A DNA stretch of 64,000 bases from an uncultured Vibrio sp. (GCF_947488985.1 NZ_CANLBV010000003.1:1-64000), one strand, 5' to 3'. Positions 9,420 through 18,002 are shown, numbered from the stretch's first letter. The notes: generated by a model not told the origin, from the sequence alone. Translations and numbers: made by a program.

Positions 9420-10726
9420 TATTCTACCTCCAAGATCATTGCTGCACCTAAACCACCAGCCGCACAAGCGGTGTTCAGTGCCAAGCCGCCACCGCGACGT
9501 TTTAATTCACGTAATGTTTGAGTCATCATGCGCGCGCCCGTCGCTGCGAACGGGTGCCCATAAGCAATTGAGCTACCTAGCACGTTAAACTTATCCATAT
9601 CAATCTCCCCGATCGCTTTATCTCGGCCAAGATTTTTCTGAGCAAACTCATCGCTGGCAAACATTTTTACATTCGCCAACACTTGAGCGGCAAAGGCTTC
9701 ATGCATCTCGATAAGGGTTAGGTCGGACAGTTCTAAACCGGTATTTTTCAAAACTTGCGAGGTCGCGTACGTCGGGCCCATCAACATATCGGTTTCAACA
9801 CCAATGGCGGAGAATGCGTAGCCACGAATATAGCCAAGCACCTCTAAGCCTAGCTCTTCGGCCTTGCCTTCGCGCATCAACATTATCGCTGCACCGCCAT
9901 CGGTCAACGGCGTTGCATTGGCTGCCGTGACGCTGCCGTATTTTCTATCAAATGCTGGGCGTAATTTCGCGTAGCCTTCAACCGTTGAGTCATGGCGAAT
10001 GTTATTGTCTTCAGCTAAGTACTTTTTATAAGGCGCAGGGAATGCCGTCATCACTTCGTCTTTTATTTTGCCCTCTTTCCATGCTTGAGAAGCCAGAGAG
10101 TGAGAACGGTGGGCCAGTGCATCTTGATCTTCACGCGTAATACCGTGGGTCTTGGCCATCTGCTCGGCCGTTTGCCCCATAGATAAACCCGTCGAGTATT
10201 CAGCAACGGCTGGCGGTACTGGCATCAAGTCCTTCACTGAAAGCGTTTTAAGAATCTTGAGTTTTTGACCCATGGTTTTGGTTTTGCTCAACGCTAATAG
10301 GTTTGCCGCTAACTTTTTCGAAACACCAATCGGCAATACCGAAGAAGAATCCGCACCGCCGGCAATACCCACATCAATCGTGCCAGCCATAATGCTCTCT
10401 GTTACGTTGACAGCCGCTTGAAAACTGGTCGCGCACGCTCGCGTCACACTGTAGGCATCGGTATTGATGTCCATGCCAGTGCCTAACACAATCTCACGTG
10501 CAATGTTCGGCGCTTCCGACATTTGCACAACTTGGCCGAACACAACTTGTTCAATCAGCGCAGGATCGACATCCGTTCTTGCAAGCATTTCACTGACAAC
10601 CATTTTGCCTAGGTCAACCGCAGGCACTTGACTAAATTCGGTGCTCTGACGAGCGAATGGGGTTCGTAATCCAGCAACAACGGCCACACGTTCTCCAGAA
10701 CGCGTTTTGACTTCCTGTTTGCCCAT
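9419..10726 (-). CDS. fadI: Acetyl-CoA C-acyltransferase FadI (3-ketoacyl-CoA thiolase)
   Basis: The thiolase beta subunit of the FadIJ complex releases acetyl-CoA in the last step of beta-oxidation. The 435 residues match FadI rather than the shorter FadA. The nucleophile is Cys98 in TRACATSF, the catalytic His lies in [10 protein letters not shown], and the second Cys is Cys421 in NTACAAGG. Downstream of it, fadJ is coupled. A FadR-like palindrome lies 18-34 bases upstream of the start, so repression by FadR in the absence of long-chain acyl-CoA is likely. Confidence 0.95.
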   Translation of the reverse strand: MGKQEVKTRSGERVAVVAGLRTPFARQSTEFSQVPAVDLGKMVVSEMLARTDVDPALIEQVVFGQVVQMSEAPNIAREIVLGTGMDINTDAYSVTRACATSFQAAVNVTESIMAGTIDVGIAGGADSSSVLPIGVSKKLAANLLALSKTKTMGQKLKILKTLSVKDLMPVPPAVAEYSTGLSMGQTAEQMAKTHGITREDQDALAHRSHSLASQAWKEGKIKDEVMTAFPAPYKKYLAEDNNIRHDSTVEGYAKLRPAFDRKYGSVTAANATPLTDGGAAIMLMREGKAEELGLEVLGYIRGYAFSAIGVETDMLMGPTYATSQVLKNTGLELSDLTLIEMHEAFAAQVLANVKMFASDEFAQKNLGRDKAIGEIDMDKFNVLGSSIAYGHPFAATGARMMTQTLRELKRRGGGLALNTACAAGGLGAAMILEVE

Positions 10727-10743
10727 GGTTTCTCCTTAAAGTT

Positions 10744-10760
10744 AAGAGGTCTGACCTGAA
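10744..10760. promoter_or_regulatory. FadR-like operator upstream of fadI
   Basis: AAGAGGTCTGACCTGAA has the symmetric core GGTCtGACC of the gamma-proteobacterial FadR site (CTGGTCNGACCAG). It lies just ahead of the fadI start, a position suited to repression. The outer bases match less well. Inferred from the known consensus. Confidence 0.6.
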
Positions 10761-10940
10761 GTATTGTAAATGAATTGTTAATTAAATCAAACGGGTGTTT
10801 AAATAAACGTGATACGCGTTGCTTACCGCAGGCAATAGAAATGGTTATTCAGCGAAACCTTTTGGAGGGAACAAGTGATAGTTAGAAGCTATCCTCTAAG
10901 AGCTTAGACGCTAAAAAATTAGACCATAATAACTTAGACT

Positions 10941-11068
10941 ATAAAGAACTATGCCTATAACAAGCCATGGTTATAACAAACTATAGCTATAACAAACTAT
11001 AGCTATAACAAACCAAAGCTATAACAAACGACAGCTATAACAAACGACAGCTATAACAAGCTATGACC
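10941..11068. repeat. 16-bp tandem repeats, unit ATAACAAACNANAGCT
   Basis: The 7-mer ATAACAA recurs at exact 16-base steps from 10957 to 11053, seven copies in all. The 9 bases between copies vary around ACTATAGCT, ACCAAAGCT or ACGACAGCT. A degenerate copy (ATAAAGA) sits one step earlier at 10941. There is no reading frame across it. It lies between fadI and the candidate RNA gene. Confidence 0.85.
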
Positions 11069-11143
11069 GAAAAATTGGTCGCTAAACCAGAGTATTGCTG
11101 TGGCGTGAACGGGGATGTTTTGTTACGGCAAAAAGCTTGTGGC

Positions 11144-11306
11144 AAAAAAAAACCACACAAAACTGTGTGGTCGGAATATATAAAGCAATTAACGTAACGC
11201 CAATTGAAAATAATCAGTTTCCTGATTAGGAGAAAGTAAAGTCAGCCTTCAAAAGGAAGTGCCGTCTTGCTCAACATGCTAGCCACGAATGACTAACTAG
11301 ACGACA
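11144..11306 (-). ncRNA. Candidate structured small RNA, about 160 nt
   Basis: On the minus strand a TATAGT -10 box (11313-11318) is followed by about 160 bases with three strong hairpins and no reading frame. The first (about 11277-11299) closes with a UUCG tetraloop on an 8-bp stem including G-U pairs. The second (11211-11228) is a perfect 7-bp stem, UAAUCAG/CUGAUUA, with a GAAA tetraloop. The third is a terminator, ACCACACA/TGTGTGGT, with an AAAC-type loop and nine T (11144-11171). No -35 hexamer at ideal spacing is seen; a TCACA half-site near -61 might bind CRP. I cannot match it to a named Vibrio sRNA. Confidence 0.7.
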
Positions 11307-11469
11307 GGGTGTACTATAACTTGTTCGAAGGGTTAAATTTTGAAGTAGATCAATTTTAATGTGATTTTACGATTTCCTGCCTATCGTTGGCCCGAATAAC
11401 AAAACCGAAGATCACAACAAAACACAACGTATAGAAAACCATTATACGCAGAGCAATATGGAGGCTCGT

Positions 11470-12033
11470 GTGTCAATAATTGAAATGTTTGGAAAGAAAA
11501 AAGCCAAGCGTCCGGTCAACTCTGATATGGACAAACAAAGAAAATATGAAGCACTTGTACGCGCCTATCATCGTGACCTGTTTCGCTATGCCTATTGGTT
11601 ATGCAAAGACAAAACCATTGCCGAAGATTTAGTGCAGGAAACTTGCCTTCGAGCATGGAAGTCACTCGATAGCCTTCAAGATGAAAAAGCCGCTAAATCT
11701 TGGCTGATCACGATCTTGAGACGCGAGAATGCTCGGCGTTTTGAACGCAAACAGTTTGACCTGGTTGATATCGACGATCATGGTAACGATGCCAGTATCA
11801 GTGATGATCCGCACCATCAACACCAATGGTTACAAAACCAGATCATGAAACTTGAAATCGATTACCGTGAACCTCTCTTCCTACAAGTGATTGGTGGTTT
11901 TAGTGGTGATGAAATCGCTGATATTCTCGATCTTAACAAGAATACGGTGATGACCCGTTTATTCAGAGCTCGAAATCAGTTGAAAGAGATGTTGGACACA
12001 GAAGAGGCAGAGAGGGGGCAACATAATGGATGA
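11470..12033 (+). CDS. ECF-type RNA polymerase sigma factor
   Basis: A sigma-70 family protein of 187 residues with only regions 2 and 4, as in ECF factors. Region 2 is seen in LVRAYHRDLFRYAYWLCKDKTIAEDLVQETCLRAWKS; region 4 in YREPLFLQVIGGFSGDEIADILDLNKNTVMTRLFRARNQLKEML. The GTG at 11470 is preferred over the in-frame ATG at 11458 because GGAGG lies 5 bases before it. The DUF3379 gene overlaps its 3' end by 8 bases, so the pair is co-translated, the usual layout of a sigma factor and its anti-sigma. The target genes and signal are unknown; fadL downstream is one candidate by position only. Confidence 0.88.
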   Translation: MSIIEMFGKKKAKRPVNSDMDKQRKYEALVRAYHRDLFRYAYWLCKDKTIAEDLVQETCLRAWKSLDSLQDEKAAKSWLITILRRENARRFERKQFDLVDIDDHGNDASISDDPHHQHQWLQNQIMKLEIDYREPLFLQVIGGFSGDEIADILDLNKNTVMTRLFRARNQLKEMLDTEEAERGQHNG

Positions 12034-12754
12034 TTTGGAATTTCGTCGCCGTGTATTGTCGGAACCTAAACAGCGTACGCAAGACATTATAGATGCGGCA
12101 ACAAACAGTGAAGCCAACCGTCATTTCTTAGACGATGTACTCTCGCTCGATAAACAGATCCACTCAGCGATGAATGTGGATGTGCCAGATGATCTGGCTG
12201 ATCGTATTCTATTCAATCAGACCTCTAACGAAGAGAGCAAAACCATCAAACCGACGTTTGCTCGGCGTGCCATGGCTATGGCGGCTTCAGTGGCGTTCGT
12301 CGCAGGCTTACTGGTCGGGCAAATCAACTGGGGAAATGCGTTGGTATCGCCAGCACAAGCCAGCTTAGCTGACACCGCAATGCAGCACGTTGTTGATGAA
12401 AAGAGTTTTGTCAGTGCTTTAGATGAGAAAGTGACCGCTCAGCAGATCAATGCCAAAATGATTCCGTTTGCCTTCCAGTTTGATCAACCATTCCCTTACC
12501 ATGTGTATTACTTAAATCACTGTGGTTTTGGGCAATCCAATGCTGTGCATATGGTATTCCAAGGCGAGAAAGGCAAGGTCACGCTATTTTTAACGGGCAT
12601 TGCAACGGATAAACCCGTTCATTTTGATGAACAAGGGATGTCTGGCTCAGTCACTCCCCTTGATCATAGCAGCCTAATCTTAGTCGGTGAAAAAGATGAG
12701 AATGTGTCTAAAATCGCCGAAAAACTAACAAAAATGATTAAACCCATGGGCTAA
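12026..12754 (+). CDS. DUF3379 membrane protein, probable anti-sigma factor
   Basis: A 242-residue protein of the DUF3379 family, found next to ECF sigma genes in Vibrio. The N-terminal cytoplasmic part (about 1-80) would bind the sigma factor. One membrane segment lies near residues 85-105 (AMAASVAFVAGLLVGQI). The C-terminal part, about 140 residues, would then be periplasmic, with a Cys in NHCGFGQS. It overlaps the sigma gene by 8 bases. The anti-sigma role is inferred from gene pairing and topology, not shown for this family member. A moderate hairpin follows at 12780-12815. Confidence 0.82.
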   Translation: MDDLEFRRRVLSEPKQRTQDIIDAATNSEANRHFLDDVLSLDKQIHSAMNVDVPDDLADRILFNQTSNEESKTIKPTFARRAMAMAASVAFVAGLLVGQINWGNALVSPAQASLADTAMQHVVDEKSFVSALDEKVTAQQINAKMIPFAFQFDQPFPYHVYYLNHCGFGQSNAVHMVFQGEKGKVTLFLTGIATDKPVHFDEQGMSGSVTPLDHSSLILVGEKDENVSKIAEKLTKMIKPMG

Positions 12755-12779
12755 TTCGCTCTAAAAATTCCGTGACAAC

Positions 12780-12815
12780 AAGCCCAGCAAGTATACTGTT
12801 GATATTGCTGGGCTT
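12780..12815 (+). terminator. Terminator after the sigma/DUF3379 pair
   Basis: Eleven-base arms AAGCCCAGCAA/TTGCTGGGCTT with a 14-base loop, followed by AATTTAT. The loop is longer than usual and the T run short, so the call is moderate. Confidence 0.6.
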
Positions 12816-12947
12816 AATTTATAAATCCACCAGAAAACCATTCATCACATCAATATCACTAGAGTCAAAACTCTAAAAAAGAGCATTTAGCACCATTTTC
12901 CTGCCAGATAGACGTCATTTCCATAATTTTCCACTCAAAATCACCAA

Positions 12948-12958
12948 TGGTCGGATTT
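12948..12958. promoter_or_regulatory. Possible FadR half-site upstream of fadL
   Basis: TGGTCGGATTT keeps the TGGTCNGA half of the FadR consensus but lacks the CCA of the other half. A second loose half-site (CCGACTA) lies about 25 bases on. The promoter of fadL must lie in this 304-base gap. Weak evidence, supported mainly by the fadI site and the gene's function. Confidence 0.25.
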
Positions 12959-13058
12959 GTATATCGTATACTTCCGACTAGGATCAGCCCCCATTGAGCA
13001 GTGGCTCAAATATATTGCCCATCTAGAGGCGAATATGACAAAAAAGGAAAAAGCAACT

Positions 13059-14315
13059 ATGAACAATTCGCGTCTGTTTAAAAAATCTCTTCTCGCAGTC
13101 ACTATAGCTTCTGCTTCTCTTGCTTCTACACAAGCAGCAGCAGCAGGCTTCCAACTTAACTCACAATCAGCAACTGGTCTTGGACGAGCAGCTGCTGGTG
13201 ATGCAGTAATCGCAGATAATGCGTCAGTAATGGCTCGTAATGCTGCAGCAATGTCTCTATTTGACTCATCTGAATTTTCAGTTGGTGTAAACTACATTGA
13301 TACTGATATTTCAGTTTCAGATATCGAGTATGCTGGCAGCTCTGTTGACGATGCAAGCAACGGTAGCGGCACACCCGTTCCAAACATTTATTACGTTCAC
13401 CGTTTAAATGATAAATGGGCATTTGGTGCAGGCATCTATTCAAACTTTGGTACTACTAACAATTTCGATGATGACTTTGGCGGTTCAACACCTATTGGCT
13501 TGACGGCTAAACAATTTGGTGGAACGACTGAAGTTAAGAGCATAAACTATGCATTAGCAGCGTCATACCGTATCAATGATCAATGGTCTGTGGGTGCAGG
13601 TTTAGATATTATTCAAGGCAGTGGCAAACTAATCCGAGAGACTGGTTCAGAAATTGCATTTCCAGGAGTCGTTCCCAAGAAAGGCCTAGATGTCGATGCT
13701 GACGGTATCGGTTTTGGTTGGAATGTGGGTGCGGTATTCGAGCTAGACGAACGTAACCGTTTTGGACTGTCTTACCACTACAGTCCAGAAATTGAAGCGG
13801 AAGGCGATATGATCTACTTGGATCAAGATATTAGTGACCAAAAACTTCTAATGCCTTTACCTAGCATGGCTGAATTTTCTGGTTACCACGAGATCAAAGA
13901 TACCAAATTTGCAGTTCACTACTCTGTTCAATGGATCGGTTGGAGTGTATTTGATGAGCTGAACACCTCTGGTGGGACAACACTTAACAACTACGAATGG
14001 CAAGATGGCTGGCATTATGCCATTGGTGGTACATATTTCCTAGACGATTCGTGGACACTACGTGCCGGTTATATGTACGATACAGCGGCGCAAAATGAGA
14101 AAAAATCTATTTCTGTACCAGATTCAGACCGTCAATGGTTCTCTGCTGGTGTGAGCTATGCATTCGAGAAACACCACACTATTGACTTCGGTTTCACTTA
14201 CCTAATGGGTAAAGATGCTGATGTTACGGAAATCGATCCATTAGGAAGTGCACTAACAGCAACAACTAGAGCAGACGCTTTCTTAGCTGGTCTTCAATAT
14301 AGCTACAGCTTCTAA
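13059..14315 (+). CDS. fadL: FadL family outer membrane fatty-acid transporter
   Basis: FadL-type beta-barrels take up long-chain fatty acids and other hydrophobic compounds. The precursor of 418 residues has a signal peptide (RLFKKSLLAVTIASASLA then TQAAAA) and the mature protein starts GFQLNSQSATGLGRAAAGDA, matching the FadL N-terminal plug. The barrel ends with the aromatic LQYSYSF terminus typical of outer membrane proteins. Starts at 13059 (AAGGA upstream, typical signal peptide length) and 13035 (GAGG 5 bases upstream) are both possible; the shorter is chosen. A longer frame to 12957 is unlikely. Role with fadIJ in fatty-acid use is inferred. Confidence 0.9.
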   Translation: MNNSRLFKKSLLAVTIASASLASTQAAAAGFQLNSQSATGLGRAAAGDAVIADNASVMARNAAAMSLFDSSEFSVGVNYIDTDISVSDIEYAGSSVDDASNGSGTPVPNIYYVHRLNDKWAFGAGIYSNFGTTNNFDDDFGGSTPIGLTAKQFGGTTEVKSINYALAASYRINDQWSVGAGLDIIQGSGKLIRETGSEIAFPGVVPKKGLDVDADGIGFGWNVGAVFELDERNRFGLSYHYSPEIEAEGDMIYLDQDISDQKLLMPLPSMAEFSGYHEIKDTKFAVHYSVQWIGWSVFDELNTSGGTTLNNYEWQDGWHYAIGGTYFLDDSWTLRAGYMYDTAAQNEKKSISVPDSDRQWFSAGVSYAFEKHHTIDFGFTYLMGKDADVTEIDPLGSALTATTRADAFLAGLQYSYSF

Positions 14316-14337
14316 TATAAGCTAAGTGATAAATCCC

Positions 14338-14362
14338 AAAGGGTCGCATTATGCGACCCTTT
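14338..14362 (+). terminator. Terminator after fadL
   Basis: Arms AAAGGGTCGCA/TGCGACCCTTT with a 3-base loop followed by T on the plus strand, 22 bases past the fadL stop. The insertion sequence begins 5 bases later. Confidence 0.85.
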
Positions 14363-14367
14363 TTTAT

Positions 14368-15278
14368 GGTTCATCGCGGCTTTCCGGGGAAAGCCGCGAT
14401 GAACCTTTTAATTACCTCTGTTCTTCAGCAGTACCCAGCGTGAGCGCTTGACCCATTGTCTCGCTTTTTTATCTTGCTTGAGTTTGTTGGCTTTGTCGAC
14501 TCTGACTCTATCCATCACTTCACGACCGAATTTAGCGACAACATGGAACAAGTCGTAAACGATTTTTGCGTTCGGGCAGTGCGCTTGAACTTCAAGGTCA
14601 AAGCCGTATTCATGTCCATCGCGACCGCCTCGATATTATTGCCATGCTTACTTAACTGCTCGAAGAACGGTCGTATGTCCTTGCGGCTACGCCCTAACCT
14701 TATCCAAATGACTTGGTGAATCTTAGCATCAGCGATGACAGTGGCATACCGATGTCCTTTAAAGATGGCGAACTCATCCATGACGAGTTGTCTTAGTCCC
14801 ACCCATTTCACTGGCGGTACCACTTGTCTAAGTCGGCGTTTATCTATCTCTTTAATGGTGTGCCAATGAACGCTAGTTAGCTGAGAAATATGTTTAATGG
14901 GAAGAAGGGGTAAAAGTTGTTCTATATAGCTTTTTAGGCGCTTCGTTATACGAACATAAGGCTCTAACCAAGATAGCGACTCTGTTTTTATACCGCAGTT
15001 ACGACACTTAATCCTTCGTGTTTGAACGGAAAGTTCAACAGGAACACCGAGTAACATGGCCTCCTTCACATGGAGCCATTGATACTCATGGATGGCTTCG
15101 GCTTCAAGACCACAAAGGCATTTAGCCTCAGAGTTAGGTTTAAGAGTCAGGGTAATAAGTGATGCTGTCTGGTGAGACTTTACTATTTGAAAGCCTTCCC
15201 AGAATGAAGATAGGAAAGTATGATTCGGCATGAAAACGGTAGTTTTTGTTTTTAGTTCCCGTTAATCCGCGATGAACC
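14368..15278 (-). mobile_element. Decayed ISL3-type insertion sequence
   Basis: Both ends read inward as GGTTCATCGCGG, giving 12-base terminal inverted repeats, and the element spans 911 bases, shorter than typical ISL3 elements. Inside is a broken transposase. The left end is a perfect 18-base palindrome (arms 14368-14385 and 14388-14405), so the end sequence is present twice, head to head. The 8-base flanks (TTTTTTAT and TGAAAAAA) are not a target duplication. It lies between the terminators of fadL and mlaA, where insertion does no harm. Confidence 0.75.
14408..15231 (-). pseudogene. ISL3 family transposase, frameshifted and truncated
   Basis: The N-terminal zinc-ribbon pairs CLCG and CRNCG, the helix-turn-helix region and the first DDE motif (MDEFAIFKGHRYATVIAD) are intact, as is the second (VAMDMN). 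Then one base is missing from a short T run at about 14600-14602. After correction, the frame reads FDLEVQAHCPNAKIVYDL and FHVVAKFG and ends RSRWVLLKNRGN at 14408. Even so it is about 275 residues against roughly 400 for the family, so the C-terminal part with the last acidic residue is lost. It cannot be an active transposase. Confidence 0.8.
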
Positions 15279-15285
15279 TGAAAAA

Positions 15286-15312
15286 AGCTCGATGTTCTAC
15301 TGACATCGAGCT
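15286..15312 (-). terminator. Terminator after mlaA
   Basis: Ten-base arms AGCTCGATGT/ACATCGAGCT with a 7-base loop, followed on the minus strand by six T. It lies 66 bases past the mlaA stop and just outside the insertion sequence. Confidence 0.85.
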
Positions 15313-15377
15313 CCTTACATAAAAATCCTACATTAAACTCCCGGCATCGAGCCTGGTCTATCGGTGATTCACTGTCG

Positions 15378-16163
15378 TTAGTAGTCTTCTAAATAGCCAT
15401 CAATGAAGTCTTCTTCTTCAAGGTCGACCTCTTCAGGCTCGATCTCAGCTTTGAAGTCACGACGCTGAATATACACATCACGAGTCAAGGCGTATGGGTC
15501 AGGCGAGTCATCCAACAAAGCTTCTTGCGAGACTAACTGAGCACGCGTCTCCATCCCTTCAAATGCCCACTTTCCAGCACTAGCCCAGAAGTTCAAAAAC
15601 GACAGTGGGACATACATACCATCGACGGTTTCCGTCAATTCACGCGTGGTCAGCGGCCCATACCCCGGCACCACAAAGTAAGGGCCATTCCCTACCCCAT
15701 AGTGGCCAATTGCATCAGAAAACGACTTGTCATCGTATTTGGTGATGCCCGCTTCGGTCGCGATATCAAGCAAGCCCAGTAAGCCAAAGGTTGAGTTAAT
15801 CCAAAATCGATTGAAGTGGTCGAGCGCTTTATTGCCGTTGCCCATAATGAGGTTGTTCAGCATACTAGAGGGCTCATCTAGGTTGGATAGAAAGTTGGAG
15901 ATGCCCGTGCGAATAGGAACTGGCGTATAGTCAACATAGGCAAGAGAAACCGGACGAACCAGATAAGGATCTAGGTATTCATAATTGAGATCCCACATTG
16001 CCCGGTTAAAGCCCTCAAAGGGATCATTGGGGTGCCCTTCCTCGGCATATTCATAACTTGCTTGGTTCTCTTCGTTGCCGTCCTCTTCGGGCACGCTGGA
16101 ACAGCCCATGCCAAAGCTTGCAATGAAAAGTAAACTTGAGAGTCTTAAAACACTAACAGCCAT
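15378..16163 (-). CDS. mlaA: MlaA/VacJ outer membrane lipoprotein
   Basis: MlaA sits in the outer membrane and passes misplaced phospholipids to the Mla pathway, keeping outer-leaflet asymmetry. The 261-residue precursor has a lipoprotein signal ending in SFGMGC, followed by the family signature NDPFEGFNRAMWDLNYEYLDPYL, and later GVGNGPYFVVPGYGP. The start at 16163 is chosen because AAGGTG stands just before it; the longer frame would begin inside the upstream terminator hairpin. The acidic tail (EPEEVDLEEEDFIDG) is an extension at the C-terminus. No other mla genes are near. Confidence 0.92.
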   Translation of the reverse strand: MAVSVLRLSSLLFIASFGMGCSSVPEEDGNEENQASYEYAEEGHPNDPFEGFNRAMWDLNYEYLDPYLVRPVSLAYVDYTPVPIRTGISNFLSNLDEPSSMLNNLIMGNGNKALDHFNRFWINSTFGLLGLLDIATEAGITKYDDKSFSDAIGHYGVGNGPYFVVPGYGPLTTRELTETVDGMYVPLSFLNFWASAGKWAFEGMETRAQLVSQEALLDDSPDPYALTRDVYIQRRDFKAEIEPEEVDLEEEDFIDGYLEDY

Positions 16164-16193
16164 ATCACCTTGTCCATAAGGATTTGACATCAT

Positions 16194-16218
16194 AAAAAAG
16201 GCCAGCAATCGCTGGCCT
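16194..16218 (-). terminator. Terminator after ccmI
   Basis: Eight-base arms AGGCCAGC/GCTGGCCT with a 4-base loop and six T on the minus strand. It closes the ccm transcript about 75 bases past ccmI and separates it from mlaA. Confidence 0.85.
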
Positions 16219-16293
16219 CAATTGTTTGCGTAAGTTTATACCGTTTATTGCTAAACAGGAATAGCTAACGCCTATGCAAGGTGATGATTATTA

Positions 16294-17514
16294 TCAATAT
16301 TGCTTATTGATATTAATGGTCACTGGAGAACCTAATTTAACCACTTCACTCTCGCCGTACCAATCTCCACCGCGAGTTGACACGTTGCCATCAGTATCAA
16401 GTCTAGCTCTTACCATCAAAGTCTCAAGGCTAGACAGCTCTTGTCCCTCTAGCATGCTGTTGCCATCATCGAGCACAACCGTACGAGGGAAAGTGCCTAA
16501 TGGGTAGCGAGCCGCTGCAACAGGCATTGGTGAACCATCGGCTCTGTGCACTGAAACAACCAGCACAGACTTAGGATCCGCATTAACATCCGCTGCAAGT
16601 TCAAGTGTTACTGCAACACTCTTACTTTGATCAGCCCCCATGACATTACCCATTTTCTGCTGCGCACTTTCAATACTGCGTGACAACATTTCATAACGAC
16701 TGTCTTGTGGTCCAATCATCTGTTGCATGACCCTCCAGTACTTAACGGCACCCGCGTAATCTTGACGCTCGAAGGCATCAAACGCTAGCAAAGAGAATAC
16801 ACGCAGATCAACGTAATCGTTTTGAATCAAACGGCTTAAGATCAAGCGAGCTTGGTTCTGTTCTGTCTCGTCAGGTGACAGCATAAGCGCTTGAGCAAAG
16901 CCTAACTGCACATCTTCATTATTCGGCTCAAGTTTGAAGGCTCTTTCCATCGAGTCGATTGCTGTTTGCGCATCACGGTTTGCTAAAGCAATACGACCAA
17001 GCAGCAACCAGCCCGTTGAATCTTCTGGGTGATAGTGAAGACGGGTACGCAGTGCTAACGTTAGATCTTCAAGTTCATCATCCGTTAGTGAAGCCCCTTC
17101 CTCAGACATCAGCTTTTTAGATAGCTCAGGCAGATTAGCACTGACTTCCTGCCAGTGTTGAACTTTATCTAACGCACCAAACTTAAAGTACATTCCGTAG
17201 CTCACAACCAGAACCAGAATCACCGATGGCACAACCACGCCCATTGTAGAAATGTGCGTCTTCTTGGTCTCTTGCTGCGTAGGAATATCGTCAAGCAAAG
17301 ATTGCTTCAAATCTGCGATCAACTCTTGCTGGTTATCAACAAGGCCTTCTTCAGTTTCAACCTCAAGCTCTGTCAGACGATCTTTATAGAACGCTTTATT
17401 CAACTCATCACGAAGCGCTTCGTCATTGTTTACCTTCTTATTAATAAAAGGCAAAACAACAAGTAGAATCGCTGCTAACGAAAGGACAATTGTAGAAATC
17501 CAAAATAGAGTCAT
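16294..17514 (-). CDS. ccmI: Cytochrome c maturation protein CcmI (TPR)
   Basis: CcmI delivers apocytochrome c to the heme lyase. The 406 residues show two N-terminal membrane helices (about 4-24 and 90-110) with the cytoplasmic coil FYKDRLTELEVETEEGLV between them. Tetratricopeptide repeats follow around residues 160-290 (GWLLLGRIALANRDAQTAID and neighbours), then a C-terminal beta domain (VLVVSVHRADGSPMPVAAAR), which indicates the long form of CcmI. The start shares a base with the ccmH stop (TAATG). Last gene of the ccm operon, before a strong terminator. Confidence 0.93.
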   Translation of the reverse strand: MTLFWISTIVLSLAAILLVVLPFINKKVNNDEALRDELNKAFYKDRLTELEVETEEGLVDNQQELIADLKQSLLDDIPTQQETKKTHISTMGVVVPSVILVLVVSYGMYFKFGALDKVQHWQEVSANLPELSKKLMSEEGASLTDDELEDLTLALRTRLHYHPEDSTGWLLLGRIALANRDAQTAIDSMERAFKLEPNNEDVQLGFAQALMLSPDETEQNQARLILSRLIQNDYVDLRVFSLLAFDAFERQDYAGAVKYWRVMQQMIGPQDSRYEMLSRSIESAQQKMGNVMGADQSKSVAVTLELAADVNADPKSVLVVSVHRADGSPMPVAAARYPLGTFPRTVVLDDGNSMLEGQELSSLETLMVRARLDTDGNVSTRGGDWYGESEVVKLGSPVTININKQY

Positions 17515-18002
17515 TACTTCTTATCTCCGTCGTTCTCTTCGTCGAGTAACGCTTGTAAACGTGCTTCTTTGTCTGCATCCCAGTCTTTACCTGACTCTAC
17601 AACGTTTGATTTAGACTTTCTGCTTCGTAAAATGATCAGGCCAAAACCCAGCACAATAACCGCGAACGGACCGACCCATAGGACCGCAGTCGCTAAGGTC
17701 AGTGGTGGGTTATACGTTACAAAGTTACCGTAGCGAGCAATCATGTAATCGATAATTTCTTGCTCGGACTTGCCTTCTTTTGTCATCTCATATGCCTTTT
17801 GACGAAGATCGACAGCCAGTTCCGAGTTTGAATCACCGATAGTATTGTTCTGACATTTCGGGCAACGGAGGGTATTGCTCAAATATTTAAATTGCTGCTC
17901 TTGTTCAACCGTATCAAACTCATGAAGCTCGATAGGGACCGCGTTCACTGTCGCAGAAAGGGCGAATGCAGCAAAGAGAGTCACTAATGCCTTTTTAATC
18001 AT
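17514..18002 (-). CDS. ccmH: Cytochrome c maturation protein CcmH
   Basis: CcmH reduces the disulfide of apocytochrome c in the periplasm. The 162-residue protein has a signal peptide, the redox motif LRCPKCQN (Cys47 and Cys50) and a C-terminal membrane helix (about 102-122). The start ATG at 18002 overlaps the ccmG stop as ATGA. An in-frame extension to 18053 would lie inside ccmG and lacks support. This is the short form, with the TPR part split off as ccmI. Confidence 0.94.
   Translation of the reverse strand: MIKKALVTLFAAFALSATVNAVPIELHEFDTVEQEQQFKYLSNTLRCPKCQNNTIGDSNSELAVDLRQKAYEMTKEGKSEQEIIDYMIARYGNFVTYNPPLTLATAVLWVGPFAVIVLGFGLIILRSRKSKSNVVESGKDWDADKEARLQALLDEENDGDKK

Noticed and set aside
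10941..11068. CRISPR array
   Set aside because: Steps of 16 bases with 9-base variable parts are far too short for repeat-spacer units, and no cas genes are near.
11358..11376. Full CRP site at -61 of the candidate RNA
   Set aside because: One half (TCACA) is good but the other reads AAATC instead of TGTGA. Kept only as a hint.
14360..15286. Target-site duplication of the ISL3 element
   Set aside because: The two 8-base flanks (TTTTTTAT and TGAAAAAA) do not match.
16163..16208. Longer mlaA start (TTG at 16208)
   Set aside because: It falls within the ccmI terminator hairpin and adds no signal peptide; the ATG at 16163 has its own ribosome site.
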